Counted from the stretch's first letter, positions 1 to 11,697 are shown. The stretch: DNA of 64,000 nt from Vreelandella rituensis (GCF_003336665.1 NZ_QPIJ01000013.1:1-64000); one strand, 5' to 3'. The notes: generated by a model from the letters alone, not told the origin. Numbers and translations are program-made.

Positions 1-90
1 CATTTCCAGAAACTGGAACTGGTCATCAACAACGTCAAGTTCCAGGACGGAGAGCAAGTAATCGATCAGTCAGACAGGAACGCCGCCTGA
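1..90 (+). CDS. C-terminal end of an unidentified protein, possibly a transposase (partial)
   Basis: An open frame enters from the left edge and ends in TGA at 88-90, giving 29 visible residues (ending DQSDRNAA). No domain can be recognised in so short a piece. The DNA directly after the stop resembles the terminal repeat of an IS256-type element and abuts a truncated mrpE, so the frame is most simply the end of a transposase. That identity is inferred from context, not from the peptide. Confidence 0.35.
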   Translation, partial: HFQKLELVINNVKFQDGEQVIDQSDRNAA

Positions 91-119
91 CCGTCGTACA
101 CCAGATTTGACAATAACTC
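1..119 (+). mobile_element. Probable right end of an insertion sequence (IS256-like)
   Basis: Bases 91-119, between the stop of the partial frame and the mrpE homology, read through GTACACCAGATTTGACAATA. This resembles the outward end of IS256-family elements as I recall them. The element would end near 119, where recognisable MrpE sequence begins. The left end lies outside the window, so neither the inverted repeat pair nor a target duplication can be confirmed. Confidence 0.4.
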
Positions 120-526
120 GTATTGCATTGGCGCTAGCCATAGCACTCTGTGCTCCGCTCAAGGTAGCGACATGGCCAAGGCGGTTACGCTGGTGGAAAC
201 TTCCCTCTTTCATCATCCTTATGCTGAAACTTAGCGTAAACGGTGCGCTGGAAGTCGCCAGGTTGGCAATGAGCCAGCGCTGCGATGCCAATACTCTTAC
301 ACACACTTATCGTTTTCGCTGTCTAACGCAGCAACCTCAACAATTATTGATGGCCAATCTGGTAAACCTAACGCCTGGCACATTGACATTACGCATTAGC
401 TGCGACGCACTCTATATTCACATCCTTCACCATCATCCTCGAGTCGAGGCTCAACTTAAGGTGCTTGAAAGCCGCATCGCGGGGCTCTATGGTTTGAAAC
501 ATGAGTCTTGGGAACATGAACCTTGA
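107..526 (+). CDS. mrpE: Na+/H+ antiporter subunit E, 5'-truncated
   Basis: MrpE/MnhE-like membrane subunit of a multisubunit cation/proton antiporter. The 139 residues contain the family's C-terminal region, including NLVNLTPGTL, and are followed directly by mrpF. MrpE proteins usually have about 160 residues and begin with a transmembrane helix; here homology starts abruptly in the second hydrophobic segment, so roughly the first 30 residues are missing. The only available start is a TTG at 107 inside the putative IS end, and no convincing ribosome-binding site precedes it. The gene is probably inactivated or makes a shortened subunit. Membership of the Mrp operon is clear from the neighbours. 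Confidence 0.7.
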   Translation: MTITRIALALAIALCAPLKVATWPRRLRWWKLPSFIILMLKLSVNGALEVARLAMSQRCDANTLTHTYRFRCLTQQPQQLLMANLVNLTPGTLTLRISCDALYIHILHHHPRVEAQLKVLESRIAGLYGLKHESWEHEP

Positions 527-533
527 AGAGTGA

Positions 534-815
534 TTGCCAATCGTTTACCTACTTGCCAGCACCGTGCTACTTGCTAATGCCATTGTGTCGCTTTGGCGAC
601 TCTACCGTGGTCCCACTAACGCTGATCGTATGCTCGCCGTAAGTTTTTTCACTACCTCTTCCCTGGCAATTATACTGCTGTTCAGCGCCTATTTTACCCT
701 GCCTGCCCTAGTAGATATTGCGCTGCTGTTTGCCCTATTAGCCGCGCTTGGTACCGCTAATTTTGTTGTTCGGTACTATCCGTCCAAGCGAGAGGAGTCA
801 AACGACGATGCGTGA
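534..815 (+). CDS. mrpF: Na+/H+ antiporter subunit F
   Basis: Small membrane subunit of an Mrp-type antiporter, 93 residues, with three predicted hydrophobic helices. It carries the family-typical LYRGPTNADRM segment after helix 1 and an Asp in the PALVDIALLFALLAA helix. Translation appears to start at TTG 534, seven bases after the mrpE stop, and the end overlaps mrpG by eight bases. Such overlaps suggest translational coupling within one transcript. MrpF is normally 85-95 residues, so this copy looks intact. Confidence 0.85.
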   Translation: MPIVYLLASTVLLANAIVSLWRLYRGPTNADRMLAVSFFTTSSLAIILLFSAYFTLPALVDIALLFALLAALGTANFVVRYYPSKREESNDDA

Positions 816-1128
816 GCTACTCGCTGCCGGACTCATTCTACTCGGTCTACCCTTCTTCATTGCCAGCACATTGGGCCTGCTGCGTTTTCACGATGTTTAT
901 GCCCGGCTACATGCTCTTACCAAAGCGGACAACGTCGGTTTAGGGCTGATTTGTTTAGGTCTCGCATTGCAGGCCAGTAGTTTAGCCGTTGCACTTAAAA
1001 TACTCTTGATATGGGGGCTAATACTTCTAGCCTCCAGCACTGGTGCCACACTGATTTCCACTTCAGCGTTACAACATGGTCCCTCGCCGCTGCGCCTTGA
1101 TGACAGGGACCCCGATGCTGGCCGTTGA
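808..1128 (+). CDS. mrpG: Na+/H+ antiporter subunit G
   Basis: MrpG/MnhG family, 106 residues, three hydrophobic helices. The family signature LGLLRFHDVYARLHALTKAD is present near residues 20-40. ATG 808 is chosen because it follows an AGAGGAG ribosome-binding site at 791-797 and overlaps the mrpF stop. A longer frame opens at 748 but would overlap mrpF extensively. The gene overlaps the next start by 14 bases. MrpG is one of the small hydrophobic subunits that assemble with the large antiporter subunits in the inner membrane. Confidence 0.87.
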   Translation: MRELLAAGLILLGLPFFIASTLGLLRFHDVYARLHALTKADNVGLGLICLGLALQASSLAVALKILLIWGLILLASSTGATLISTSALQHGPSPLRLDDRDPDAGR

Positions 1129-2038
1129 CCTCCTGCTCACCTTGGCAGCGCTGGCCACCGCTGGGCAGTGTTTATTACTCCCCGGGTTATTTCGCGCAGT
1201 CACCAACTTAATGGCCTTTGGCTTGGTAATGGCACTGATTTGGGTGCGGCTCGATGCCCCTGATGTTGCTCTCGCGGAAGCCGCCATTGGCGCAGGTATT
1301 ACTGGCGCACTGCTGTTGACCGCCCTAGGACAACTGCCAGCCTCTCAACGACAGCTTCAACATGTGAATTATCGTTTTCCACATCTATTTATTCCCATCA
1401 CTATTATTGTGCTGTTCATTGGAAGCTTGGTATGGGCTGCAATGCTCTCGCTACCCAAATTAGGTTTAGTTAAAGAAATAGCAGCCACACTCCCCTATAG
1501 CGGTGCTGAACACGCGGTGACTGCAATTCTACTTAACCTGCGCGGCGTTGATACCTTGCTGGAAATTGCCGTCATGCTATGCGCTGTTGCCGCGATTTGG
1601 TCACTCCAGCAGGCGATACCTCCCCCGGTACTGGCGGGAGTCAACTACCCTGGACTGACGACGCTGGCACGCTGGCTACACCCCTTGTTTCTACTGACAT
1701 TTTGCTACTTTCTCTGGCAAGGAACGCACGCACCGGGCGGGGCTTTTCCTGCGGGGGCCGTGCTTGGCGCCGGGGGGGTGTTATTGCTCCTCACGAGCAA
1801 CATTGAGTGGATGCACCAACGCGCCTATAACCCACTTCTGCGTTGGCTATTATCCGCAGGATTACTGCTCTTTCTTGCCACCGCGCTAAGCGGTTTTCTT
1901 ATGACAGGCACGCTCTACGGCCTACCACCGCCACTAGCCGGCTACTTCATTATTGCCATCGAAGTGGCGACTGCACTCTCTATCGCTCTCATGCTGATGA
2001 CATTTTACTTATTTGGGCGACCAGGAAACTGGCCATGA
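1115..2038 (+). CDS. MrpA C-terminal domain fused to MrpB (DUF4040 + MnhB)
   Basis: A 307-residue membrane protein in two parts. Residues about 1-85 resemble the DUF4040 domain found at the C-terminus of MrpA (motif DAPDVALAEAAIGAGITGALLL). Residues about 95-300 resemble MrpB/MnhB (GVDTLLEIAV, then GTHAPGGAFPAGAVLGAG). In classical operons these belong to two subunits, MrpA and MrpB. ATG 1115 is chosen over 1100 and 1076 because AGGGA at 1105-1109 is well spaced. The stop overlaps the next ATG (ATGA at 2035-2038). Function as an antiporter subunit follows from the family. Confidence 0.82.
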   Translation: MLAVDLLLTLAALATAGQCLLLPGLFRAVTNLMAFGLVMALIWVRLDAPDVALAEAAIGAGITGALLLTALGQLPASQRQLQHVNYRFPHLFIPITIIVLFIGSLVWAAMLSLPKLGLVKEIAATLPYSGAEHAVTAILLNLRGVDTLLEIAVMLCAVAAIWSLQQAIPPPVLAGVNYPGLTTLARWLHPLFLLTFCYFLWQGTHAPGGAFPAGAVLGAGGVLLLLTSNIEWMHQRAYNPLLRWLLSAGLLLFLATALSGFLMTGTLYGLPPPLAGYFIIAIEVATALSIALMLMTFYLFGRPGNWP

Positions 2039-2340
2039 AGCACGCACTGTCCCATCTAGCCGTAACAACAGACGTTCTTTTCGCACTGCTTGCGGCCTTC
2101 CTTATAGCGCTGTCGCTGGTAAGCATTTTTACCGCTCGGCACCTCATTCGTCGCCTGCTTGCCCTCAATATACTTTCCAGCGCGGTATTTTTGCTCCTGG
2201 TATTAACGGCACGTACAGCCGATGGCATAGACCCGGTACCCCATGCGCTGGTACTGACCGGCATTGTCGTCTCTGTTAGTACCACCGCCGTCGTGTTGGC
2301 GCTCTATTTGCGGCGCTACCGCCGGGAACCTCCATGCTGA
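2035..2340 (+). CDS. mrpC: Na+/H+ antiporter subunit C (NuoK-like)
   Basis: A 101-residue MrpC/MnhC protein, homologous to NuoK of complex I, with three hydrophobic helices. The family motif DPVPHALVLTGIVVSVSTTAVVLA is visible near residues 66-90. It begins in the ATGA overlap with the preceding gene and its end overlaps the next ATG at 2334 by seven bases, so translation is probably coupled across the operon. Confidence 0.86.
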   Translation: MKHALSHLAVTTDVLFALLAAFLIALSLVSIFTARHLIRRLLALNILSSAVFLLLVLTARTADGIDPVPHALVLTGIVVSVSTTAVVLALYLRRYRREPPC

Positions 2341-5177
2341 CGCTGCCCCCTTTCGGTTTGACCATGGGCGTTGGCGGTATGCCTGCTTTTTTGGTGATCG
2401 TCCCTCTATTGCTTTGCGTGGCAGCGTTTACTCGGCTTCTACGCGTCAACCAACAGCTATTGATTGGGTTACCGCTGATTGCGTTAGGCAACGCCCTTGG
2501 GGCTTGGCATATAGGTCTTGGCCCCGAGTGGCTGCTAGGCGGCTGGACATTGCCGGTGGGCATACGCTGGGCGCTGGAGCCCACTACACTGGCACTGCTA
2601 ACCTTGACCACGGTGGTGGCCAGCGCCGCTAGTCTGGCTGCCTACGGTGATCGCATAAACCGCCACGAATATTGGACGCTATGGTGGTTAATGTGGGCGG
2701 CACTTAACACCCTATGGCTTTCTCGAGACCTGTTTAATGTCTATGTGGCACTTGAACTGTTAACTCTGAGCGCCGCCGGTTTAGTGGCGCTGTCACCCAA
2801 AGACCCCTACGGATTTTCCGCGCTTCGCTATGTGCTGGTGGCGCTCATTGCATCGTTACTTTATCTACTTGGGGTGGGTCTCATGTATGGCACCCATGCC
2901 ACGCTGGATATCGACTTGCTCAGCGAACGGGCCACCCCCGATACATTGCATGCTATCGCCGCCCTGTGCATCACGCTTGGGCTCATGATGAAGGCTGCGC
3001 TGGTACCTTTACACAGCTGGCTACCCCAAACCCATTCTCGAGCGTCCCCTCCGGTCAGTGCAATGCTGTCGTCAGTGGTCGTTGCTGTGGCGCTTTATTG
3101 GCTGTGGCAACTATGGCAGGGGCCGTTCCAAGCACTTTCCTTGCAGCCGGTCTTTGCCCTTTTAGGCAGCCTTTCGATTTTGTGGGGTGGCATTAACGCA
3201 CTACAACAGACGCAGCTAAAACGTTTGATTGCCTACTCGACTATTTCACAGATGGGTTACGCACTGCTGGTATTAAGCCTTTCACCTGTACTCACCGCTT
3301 ACCCGTTGGCACAGCAAGGGGCCACAACGCTTCTGGTTGCCCACGGCCTGGCTAAAGCTGGACTGTTTCTAACAGCAGGCTACTTGGTTACCTATCATCA
3401 AGGCGACCAGCTTCAGCGATTAACCGGCAGTGCCTATCAGCTCCCCTGGCTATGGGCAGGGTTTGCCCTTTCAGCGGCAAGTTTAGTCGGGCTGCCGCCC
3501 AGCGGCGGTTTTGTAGGTAAATGGTGGCTTTTCATGGGGTTGTGGGAGCAGCAGCGCTGGCTAAGTGCAACGGCCTTTCTGGTTGGGACACTGCTTGCCG
3601 CCGCTTACTTGATTCGGGTGATTGCCATTGCTTTGCGTCCAGTTTCCAGCGACCAAACGAAAGTAGCCGCACGCTTCGCGACAACGTCAATTTCAATACT
3701 ACTGGGCGGTTTAGCCTGGGGCGTCGGTGTTGTTTTGGTCGTTCACCATGGCTATCTTTCGTTTCCTGGCATTGATCGCACCACAGGCTTTTTTGCCTTT
3801 CCTGCACTGATGATCTGGTCATTGGTACTCACTTGGCAATACTGGCGCCCGTCACCGCCCTCGCGTTTTTTCACCGCGCTACTTTGGCTGACAGCACTGC
3901 TGCATGCCGTTGCACTCACCTCCCAAGAGTGGCTGACGTTTTATACCGCACTGGCGTGGCTGGGTATATTGGGATGGCTACTGATTCTGCAGGGCGCAAG
4001 CCATTCAGCCGCTCAGGCAGGACGCACGTATTTAGCGATGATGCTGGTTGCCGAAGTACTCCTGTTTGCCGCCACCGCCAGCATGGCGCTTCAAGGAACA
4101 TTGGCGTTTGCTAACGCCACCTTTGCCACACTTTCAACAGGCACCGCGTTGCTAATCGGCAGCGGTTTGGCCATTAAGGCAGGCGTGTTAGGTGTCCACG
4201 GCTGGCTGCCGGTCGCCCACCCAGCGGCGCCTGCTCTGGCCAGTGCGTTACTTTCGGGTGTGATGATCAAGCTGGGTATCCTTGGTGTACTGCGACTCAA
4301 CCCTGAAAGTGCTTCCGGGATAGCCGCTGGTCAGATGCTGTTTTACTGGGGTGTTCTCGGGGCAGTTTACGGCGGTATGCGAGGCGCGCTCGCTCACACA
4401 GCTAAAACCGTGCTGGCATGGTCCAGTGTAGGTCAAATGGGGCTACTTACTGCAGGGATGGGAGTCCTGTTATTGGCGCCTGAGAATAGTCCTGAAAATA
4501 GTGTTCTGCGTACAATTCTTATGTTGCTGGTTCTCAGTCACGGTTTAGCAAAAGCGGCCCTATTTATAGGAGCGGGACAGTGGCGGTGGCTATCTAGCAG
4601 GCAACGACAATTCATTGGCGGTGGCATGCTAGTCGCATCGCTGACGCTGATCGGGGTACCGCTTAGTGGTGGGCTGTATATCAAGGGTTGGTTGACCCTT
4701 GCAATGAATACACAAGGCGTTGCAGGCGACCTGCTGACCCTGGCGAGTCTCGCCACCGCAGGTGCAATGCTGCGGTTTGGCTGGTTGCTCCTAAGACAAC
4801 CTAGCGCTGAAAAGCTTGGCACTGAGCCTTCTGGAAACCGGTGGCTCTGGGGGAGTTGGTTCGTTCTATGTGCCAGTGCATGGCTGGTGCCGCTCTTATG
4901 GCTATGGTGGTTGCCCTATCCAGGGAGTTGGGTATTGTCGAACTTGAAAGCGCTAGGGGTAGTAACCGCCAGTGGTTGCTTCACAGTGGTCATTATCTAT
5001 TTTCACAAGACTTTCAATATTCAGCCGCTTACCTTACTAACGCTACCTCATCCACCGTGGCACCAGGCAAGCCGTATACGGCTCGCCTGGGTAATAGAGC
5101 GCCGGTTGCGACACTGGTCAGTGATAGGCCTATCGCTGGCGATCGTCTCAGGCCTATTTTTACTCATGTATCTGTAA
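2334..5177 (+). CDS. Double antiporter subunit: tandem fusion of two MrpD/NuoN-like modules
   Basis: A 947-residue protein with two complete proton-conducting-transporter modules, about residues 1-490 and 495-947. Module 1 keeps the ion-path residues expected from MrpD: Glu141 (TM5), Lys220 (TM7), Lys296 (TM8), His337 and Lys396 (TM12). Module 2 keeps Lys615, Lys691, His736 and Lys784, but the position matching the TM5 Glu is Ala541. No separate mrpA or mrpD is present, so this chain probably supplies both large antiporter subunits. It is the last gene of the operon and ends 43 bp from convergent mgtE, with no clear terminator. The domain assignment is firm; the transported ion is unknown. 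Confidence 0.85.
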   Translation: MLTLPPFGLTMGVGGMPAFLVIVPLLLCVAAFTRLLRVNQQLLIGLPLIALGNALGAWHIGLGPEWLLGGWTLPVGIRWALEPTTLALLTLTTVVASAASLAAYGDRINRHEYWTLWWLMWAALNTLWLSRDLFNVYVALELLTLSAAGLVALSPKDPYGFSALRYVLVALIASLLYLLGVGLMYGTHATLDIDLLSERATPDTLHAIAALCITLGLMMKAALVPLHSWLPQTHSRASPPVSAMLSSVVVAVALYWLWQLWQGPFQALSLQPVFALLGSLSILWGGINALQQTQLKRLIAYSTISQMGYALLVLSLSPVLTAYPLAQQGATTLLVAHGLAKAGLFLTAGYLVTYHQGDQLQRLTGSAYQLPWLWAGFALSAASLVGLPPSGGFVGKWWLFMGLWEQQRWLSATAFLVGTLLAAAYLIRVIAIALRPVSSDQTKVAARFATTSISILLGGLAWGVGVVLVVHHGYLSFPGIDRTTGFFAFPALMIWSLVLTWQYWRPSPPSRFFTALLWLTALLHAVALTSQEWLTFYTALAWLGILGWLLILQGASHSAAQAGRTYLAMMLVAEVLLFAATASMALQGTLAFANATFATLSTGTALLIGSGLAIKAGVLGVHGWLPVAHPAAPALASALLSGVMIKLGILGVLRLNPESASGIAAGQMLFYWGVLGAVYGGMRGALAHTAKTVLAWSSVGQMGLLTAGMGVLLLAPENSPENSVLRTILMLLVLSHGLAKAALFIGAGQWRWLSSRQRQFIGGGMLVASLTLIGVPLSGGLYIKGWLTLAMNTQGVAGDLLTLASLATAGAMLRFGWLLLRQPSAEKLGTEPSGNRWLWGSWFVLCASAWLVPLLWLWWLPYPGSWVLSNLKALGVVTASGCFTVVIIYFHKTFNIQPLTLLTLPHPPWHQASRIRLAWVIERRLRHWSVIGLSLAIVSGLFLLMYL

Positions 5178-5220
5178 CACGGCTGCTTTCATCTTAAACG
5201 CTTAGCTACATTGCCAAGTC

Positions 5221-6594
5221 CTATAATATGGCGGTGGCGATACTAAAGTAGATCACCACTCCGGAGGCATCGATCAAGGTAGTGACCAGAGGTGCCGACG
5301 CCGTCGCAGGGTCGACCTTGAAGCGCTCCAGCACGAATGGAAGGCACATCCCCAGCAGACTACCGAACAACACGATAGTGACCATGCTGAAGGCGACCAC
5401 CATTGCCAACGCCTCACCGCCGCGCATGATGCCGATGGGAGTGACGGCAATCGCCATCGTGATACCCAGCGATCCCGCGACCAGAAGCTCACGCCCCAGT
5501 AATTTTCCCCAGTCCTTGACGCCGACATCCCCCGTGGCCATACCACGCACCATCAAGGTGGCGGCCTGAGCCCCGGCGTTGCCTCCGCTGCCGATCAACA
5601 GCGGCAGGAAAAATACCAGTGCCACCTGAGCGGCAATGGTTTCTTCAAAGTAAGCAATCCCGGCACCGGAAAACAGGTTGGCGAATACCAGCAATACCAG
5701 CCAGAAGACCCGTTTACGGTACAGACTCCAGATCGGCACACGGCTGACACCGTCTTCCAGTTGACCGATGGACATCCCTTTGTGGAAATCTTCCGTGGCC
5801 TCGGATTCTGCAACGTCCATGGCATCATCGTGGGTGACGATACCGACCATACGGTTATCCGCATCGATGACCGGCAAGGCAAGCAAGTCATAGCGCGCCA
5901 CCACGCGGGCGGCTTCTTCCTGGGCTTCGTCCACCCCAATGCTGATCACATCCTTGATCATGATGTCATCCACCACGGCGCCCGGACGTGCCACCATCAG
6001 CTGGCGCAATGACATCGTACCGGTCAACTTGCCGTCGCTATCCACAATATAAATCTGGTAGACGGTTTCGGCATCCGGTGCGGTCTGGCGCACCCGCATC
6101 ATCGACTGCGACACCGTCATGCCACTGGCTATGGCGACATAGTCAGAGGTCATGATGGCGCCAGCGGTACCTTCTTCATAGCTGGCCAGGCGTTTCAGGT
6201 CTTCCCGCTCCTGGTGCGCCATTTGCCGCAGCAATGCTTCGCGGCGATCCTCATCCAAAAGGTTGAACAAGTCTGCGCGTTCATCCGAGCCCATTTCTTC
6301 CAGCAAGGCCAGAAAGGTGGTGTCGCTCAGCTTCTCGACGATTTCCACCTGGACTTCGCCAGGCAGGTAACCCAAGACGTTAGCCGCTCGCTCCAGCGAT
6401 AGAATGTCCAGCAGCGTGAGGACCGTTGGCAGGTCTTCGTCGTCCTCGACGATATCTTCGAGAATCTCGGCAATATCCGCCGAACGAAGTTCCGATAAGC
6501 GCTCCGCCAAGACCTCCTTGTTGGGTGCTTCCTGGGTCAGCGCCTCGAGAAGCTCCACTTTGGTTTCTTGCAAGCTTTCATCACTCAATGACAT
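5221..6594 (-). CDS. mgtE: Magnesium transporter MgtE
   Basis: A 457-residue Mg2+ channel/transporter of the inner membrane. The order is an acidic, helical N-domain (about 1-130), two CBS domains (about 135-260; GAIMTSDYVAI and IMIKDVISIGVDE) that sense cytoplasmic Mg2+, then five membrane helices (about 290-457). The membrane Asp of the selectivity region appears in PLVTTLIDASGVVIYF. Length is normal for MgtE. It is monocistronic, downstream of the ATP-synthase terminator and convergent with the Mrp operon. No Mg2+-responsive leader is visible in the short upstream gap. Confidence 0.93.
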   Translation of the reverse strand: MSLSDESLQETKVELLEALTQEAPNKEVLAERLSELRSADIAEILEDIVEDDEDLPTVLTLLDILSLERAANVLGYLPGEVQVEIVEKLSDTTFLALLEEMGSDERADLFNLLDEDRREALLRQMAHQEREDLKRLASYEEGTAGAIMTSDYVAIASGMTVSQSMMRVRQTAPDAETVYQIYIVDSDGKLTGTMSLRQLMVARPGAVVDDIMIKDVISIGVDEAQEEAARVVARYDLLALPVIDADNRMVGIVTHDDAMDVAESEATEDFHKGMSIGQLEDGVSRVPIWSLYRKRVFWLVLLVFANLFSGAGIAYFEETIAAQVALVFFLPLLIGSGGNAGAQAATLMVRGMATGDVGVKDWGKLLGRELLVAGSLGITMAIAVTPIGIMRGGEALAMVVAFSMVTIVLFGSLLGMCLPFVLERFKVDPATASAPLVTTLIDASGVVIYFSIATAIL

Positions 6595-6659
6595 TGCTCA
6601 TCCCCTTAGCGCTTACGGCCATTGACGACATTTCGCCGTGAGGAACCATCATACCAGAC

Positions 6660-6711
6660 AAAAAAAACGCCCCTCGAACCCTGTCATGACAACGGGGAAC
6701 AAGGAGCGTTT
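6660..6711 (-). terminator. Rho-independent terminator of the ATP synthase operon
   Basis: On the minus strand, 17 bp downstream of atpC, a long imperfect stem (arms 6711-6695 and 6681-6665, 17 positions with two mismatches) is followed by a run of T residues. It separates atpC from mgtE. Confidence 0.85.
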
Positions 6712-6728
6712 TATGCCGGCGCGGCAAA

Positions 6729-7157
6729 TTAGCCTTTGCCGGCCTTTTTGCGCAACTGCTGGATGGTACGCAGCTGAGCCATGGCTTCCGCGAGATCCGC
6801 AGCAGCACGACCGTAGTCGAGTTCTGCTGATTTCTCGTTGAGAGCTCTCAGCGCCTGCTGACGAGCCTCTTCGGCAGCGGCCTCATTGAGGTCAGTGGCA
6901 CGCGAAGCGGAATCAGCCAGAATGGTCACACCACTCGGCTGCACTTCCATGAAACCGCCGGAGACAAAGAAATGCTCTTCCTTGCCATCGTCGTGAAACA
7001 CCCGCACCGGACCCGGCTGAAGCTCAGTCAGCAACGGGGCATGACCCGGCAAGATGCCCAGATCACCCATGATCCCGGAAGCGACGACCTGCTCGACAGT
7101 ACCCGAGAAAATTGCCGCTTCAGCGCTGACGATATTGCATGTGAAGCTGTTCGCCAT
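6729..7157 (-). CDS. atpC: F-type ATP synthase epsilon subunit
   Basis: The 142-residue epsilon subunit of the F1 central stalk, which couples to gamma and can inhibit ATP hydrolysis. It has an N-terminal beta-sandwich (GDLGILPGHAPLLTELQPG near residue 30-50) and a C-terminal helical hairpin rich in Ala, Glu and Gln (about 90-142). It is the last gene of the atp operon, 24 bp after atpD, with a strong terminator just beyond it. Confidence 0.96.
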   Translation of the reverse strand: MANSFTCNIVSAEAAIFSGTVEQVVASGIMGDLGILPGHAPLLTELQPGPVRVFHDDGKEEHFFVSGGFMEVQPSGVTILADSASRATDLNEAAAEEARQQALRALNEKSAELDYGRAAADLAEAMAQLRTIQQLRKKAGKG

Positions 7158-7181
7158 AGCGAATCCCCCTGATGGACGGGA

Positions 7182-9517
<2,336 letters not shown>

Positions 9518-9588
9518 AGCGATCTACCTTTCGTTCGTGGCTATCAGAAAGCATGCCGGCCCACCCGCTAGCAGGCGAGCCCTTAGCA

Positions 9589-11133
9589 TTACCAGCTCTG
9601 AGTCGCCTTGAACTTCTCGAGACCCGACTTCAAGCCATCCTTGATCTCGTCGTTGTAGTCGCCGGTCTGATTGATCTTGTCGAGCAGCTCGGAATACTCG
9701 GACTTCATGAAGTCGTGCAGCGCACGTTCGAAGTCCAGTACCTTGCTAACCTCGACGTCATCTAGATGACCTTCGTTGGCGGCATACAGCGACAGCGCCA
9801 TTTCAGCCACGGAGAGCGGCGAATACTGGTTCTGCTTCATCAGCTCGGTGACACGCTGACCGTGCTCGAGCTGCTTGCGGGTCGCTTCGTCAAGATCCGA
9901 GGCGAACTGCGAGAATGCCGCCAGCTCACGGTACTGAGCCAGTGCCAGACGCACGCTACCGCCGAGTTTCTTGATGATCTTGGTCTGCGCCGAGCCACCT
10001 ACACGCGACACCGAGAGACCGGCGTTGATGGCCGGACGGATGCCTGAGTTGAACAGGTTGGTCTCGAGGAAGATCTGACCGTCGGTGATCGAGATCACGT
10101 TGGTCGGAACGAAGGCCGAAACGTCGCCACCCTGGGTTTCGATGATCGGCAGTGCGGTCAAGGAACCGGTCTTGCCTTTCACTTCACCGTTGGTGAATTT
10201 CTCGACGTAATCGACGTTGACCCGTGCTGCACGTTCCAGCAGACGCGAGTGGAGATAGAAGACGTCACCCGGATAGGCTTCACGACCCGGCGGACGACGC
10301 AGGAGCAGGGAAACCTGGCGATAAGCCACGGCCTGTTTGGACAAGTCATCATAGACGATCAGGGCATTCTCACCGCGATCGCGGAAGTATTCGCCCATGG
10401 TGCAGCCAGAGTAAGGTGCTAAGAACTGCATCGGTGCAGGGTCGGCAGCGCCGGCCGCTACAACAATGGTGTGTTCCATGGCGCCGTGCTGTTCGAGCTT
10501 GCGCACCACGTTGGCGATAGTCGATTGCTTCTGACCGATCGCCACGTAGACGCAGGTCACGCCCGTGCCTTTCTGGTTGATGATCGCGTCGATGGCAATC
10601 GCCGACTTGCCGATCTGACGGTCACCGATGATCAGCTCACGCTGACCGCGGCCGATCGGCACCATGGCGTCGATCGATTTCAGACCGGTCTGGATCGGCT
10701 CGTCAACGGATTGACGAGTGATGACGCCCGGAGCGACTTTTTCTACCGCATCGGTCAGCTTGGCGTTGATCTCGCCCTTGCCATCGATGGGGTTACCCAG
10801 AGCGTCGACCACACGGCCGATCAGTTCAGGTCCCACCGGCACTTCAAGGATACGACCGGTACATTTGGCAGTCATGCCTTCTTGAAGCAGAAGGTAATCA
10901 CCCAGGACAACGGCACCCACGGAGTCGCGCTCCAGGTTGAGTACCATGCCGTAGACGCCATTGGGGAATTCAATCATTTCACCGAACATAGCGTCTTCGA
11001 GGCCGTGAATTTTCACGATACCGTCGGAAACGCTGACGATGGTGCCCTGATTGCGGGCTTCAGATGCGACGTCAAGCTTTTCGATACGCTGCTTGATGAT
11101 GTCGCTGATCTCGGAAGGATTCAGTTGCTGCAT
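9589..11133 (-). CDS. atpA: F-type ATP synthase alpha subunit
   Basis: The 514-residue non-catalytic nucleotide-binding subunit of F1. It starts with [20 protein letters not shown], typical of proteobacterial AtpA, and carries Walker A GDRQIGKS near residue 170 and the family segment [18 protein letters not shown] near 375. Length is usual. It sits 16 bp after atpH. Confidence 0.97.
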   Translation of the reverse strand: MQQLNPSEISDIIKQRIEKLDVASEARNQGTIVSVSDGIVKIHGLEDAMFGEMIEFPNGVYGMVLNLERDSVGAVVLGDYLLLQEGMTAKCTGRILEVPVGPELIGRVVDALGNPIDGKGEINAKLTDAVEKVAPGVITRQSVDEPIQTGLKSIDAMVPIGRGQRELIIGDRQIGKSAIAIDAIINQKGTGVTCVYVAIGQKQSTIANVVRKLEQHGAMEHTIVVAAGAADPAPMQFLAPYSGCTMGEYFRDRGENALIVYDDLSKQAVAYRQVSLLLRRPPGREAYPGDVFYLHSRLLERAARVNVDYVEKFTNGEVKGKTGSLTALPIIETQGGDVSAFVPTNVISITDGQIFLETNLFNSGIRPAINAGLSVSRVGGSAQTKIIKKLGGSVRLALAQYRELAAFSQFASDLDEATRKQLEHGQRVTELMKQNQYSPLSVAEMALSLYAANEGHLDDVEVSKVLDFERALHDFMKSEYSELLDKINQTGDYNDEIKDGLKSGLEKFKATQSW

Positions 11134-11149
11134 GCCATGTCCCTCAGAC

Positions 11150-11686
11150 TCAGGCGGAAAGCGCTTCAGAAAGGCGGTTCAATCGACCACGTACCGAGCC
11201 GTCAATGACGGTATCGCCGGCACGCAGGATCACACCGCCCAGCAGCGCCGGGTCTACCTGAGTGGTAATGGAGATTTCGCGATTCAGACGTTTCTTGAGC
11301 GCGCCTGCCAGCTTGGTTTTTTGCTTGCTGTTCAACTCGTAAGCTGAGACCACGGTGACGTCGATACGCTTTTCGTGCTCGGCGCGAAGCTGCTCGAACT
11401 GCTCGGCAATTTCACCCAGAGCCATCAAGCGATGATGCTGTGCCAAGGTTTCAAGAAAACGACGAATCGCATCATTGGTGTCATTTGGCGACATGTCCGC
11501 CAACAGCGACACTTTTTGTTCATTGTCGAGCTTGGGACTTCCCAGCAGGCGACGAACGTCCGTATCGGCGATGACATGACTCAGCAAATTGAGTGCTTGT
11601 GACCACTGGTCAAATGACTCCTGGTCACGGGCAGACTCGAACGCCGCCTTGGCGTAAGGACGAGCGACGGTAGATAGTTCCGCCAT
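11150..11686 (-). CDS. atpH: F-type ATP synthase delta subunit
   Basis: The 178-residue peripheral-stalk subunit that joins F1 to the b subunits. The N-terminal helical domain ([15 protein letters not shown]) and the C-terminal motif ([23 protein letters not shown]) match the OSCP/delta family. It lies 11 bp downstream of atpF in the operon. Confidence 0.96.
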   Translation of the reverse strand: MAELSTVARPYAKAAFESARDQESFDQWSQALNLLSHVIADTDVRRLLGSPKLDNEQKVSLLADMSPNDTNDAIRRFLETLAQHHRLMALGEIAEQFEQLRAEHEKRIDVTVVSAYELNSKQKTKLAGALKKRLNREISITTQVDPALLGGVILRAGDTVIDGSVRGRLNRLSEALSA

Positions 11687-11697
11687 AATTCACCTCC

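Noticed and set aside
107-135. Outward promoter made by TTGACA in the putative IS end
   Set aside because: No acceptable -10 sequence lies 16-19 bases downstream.
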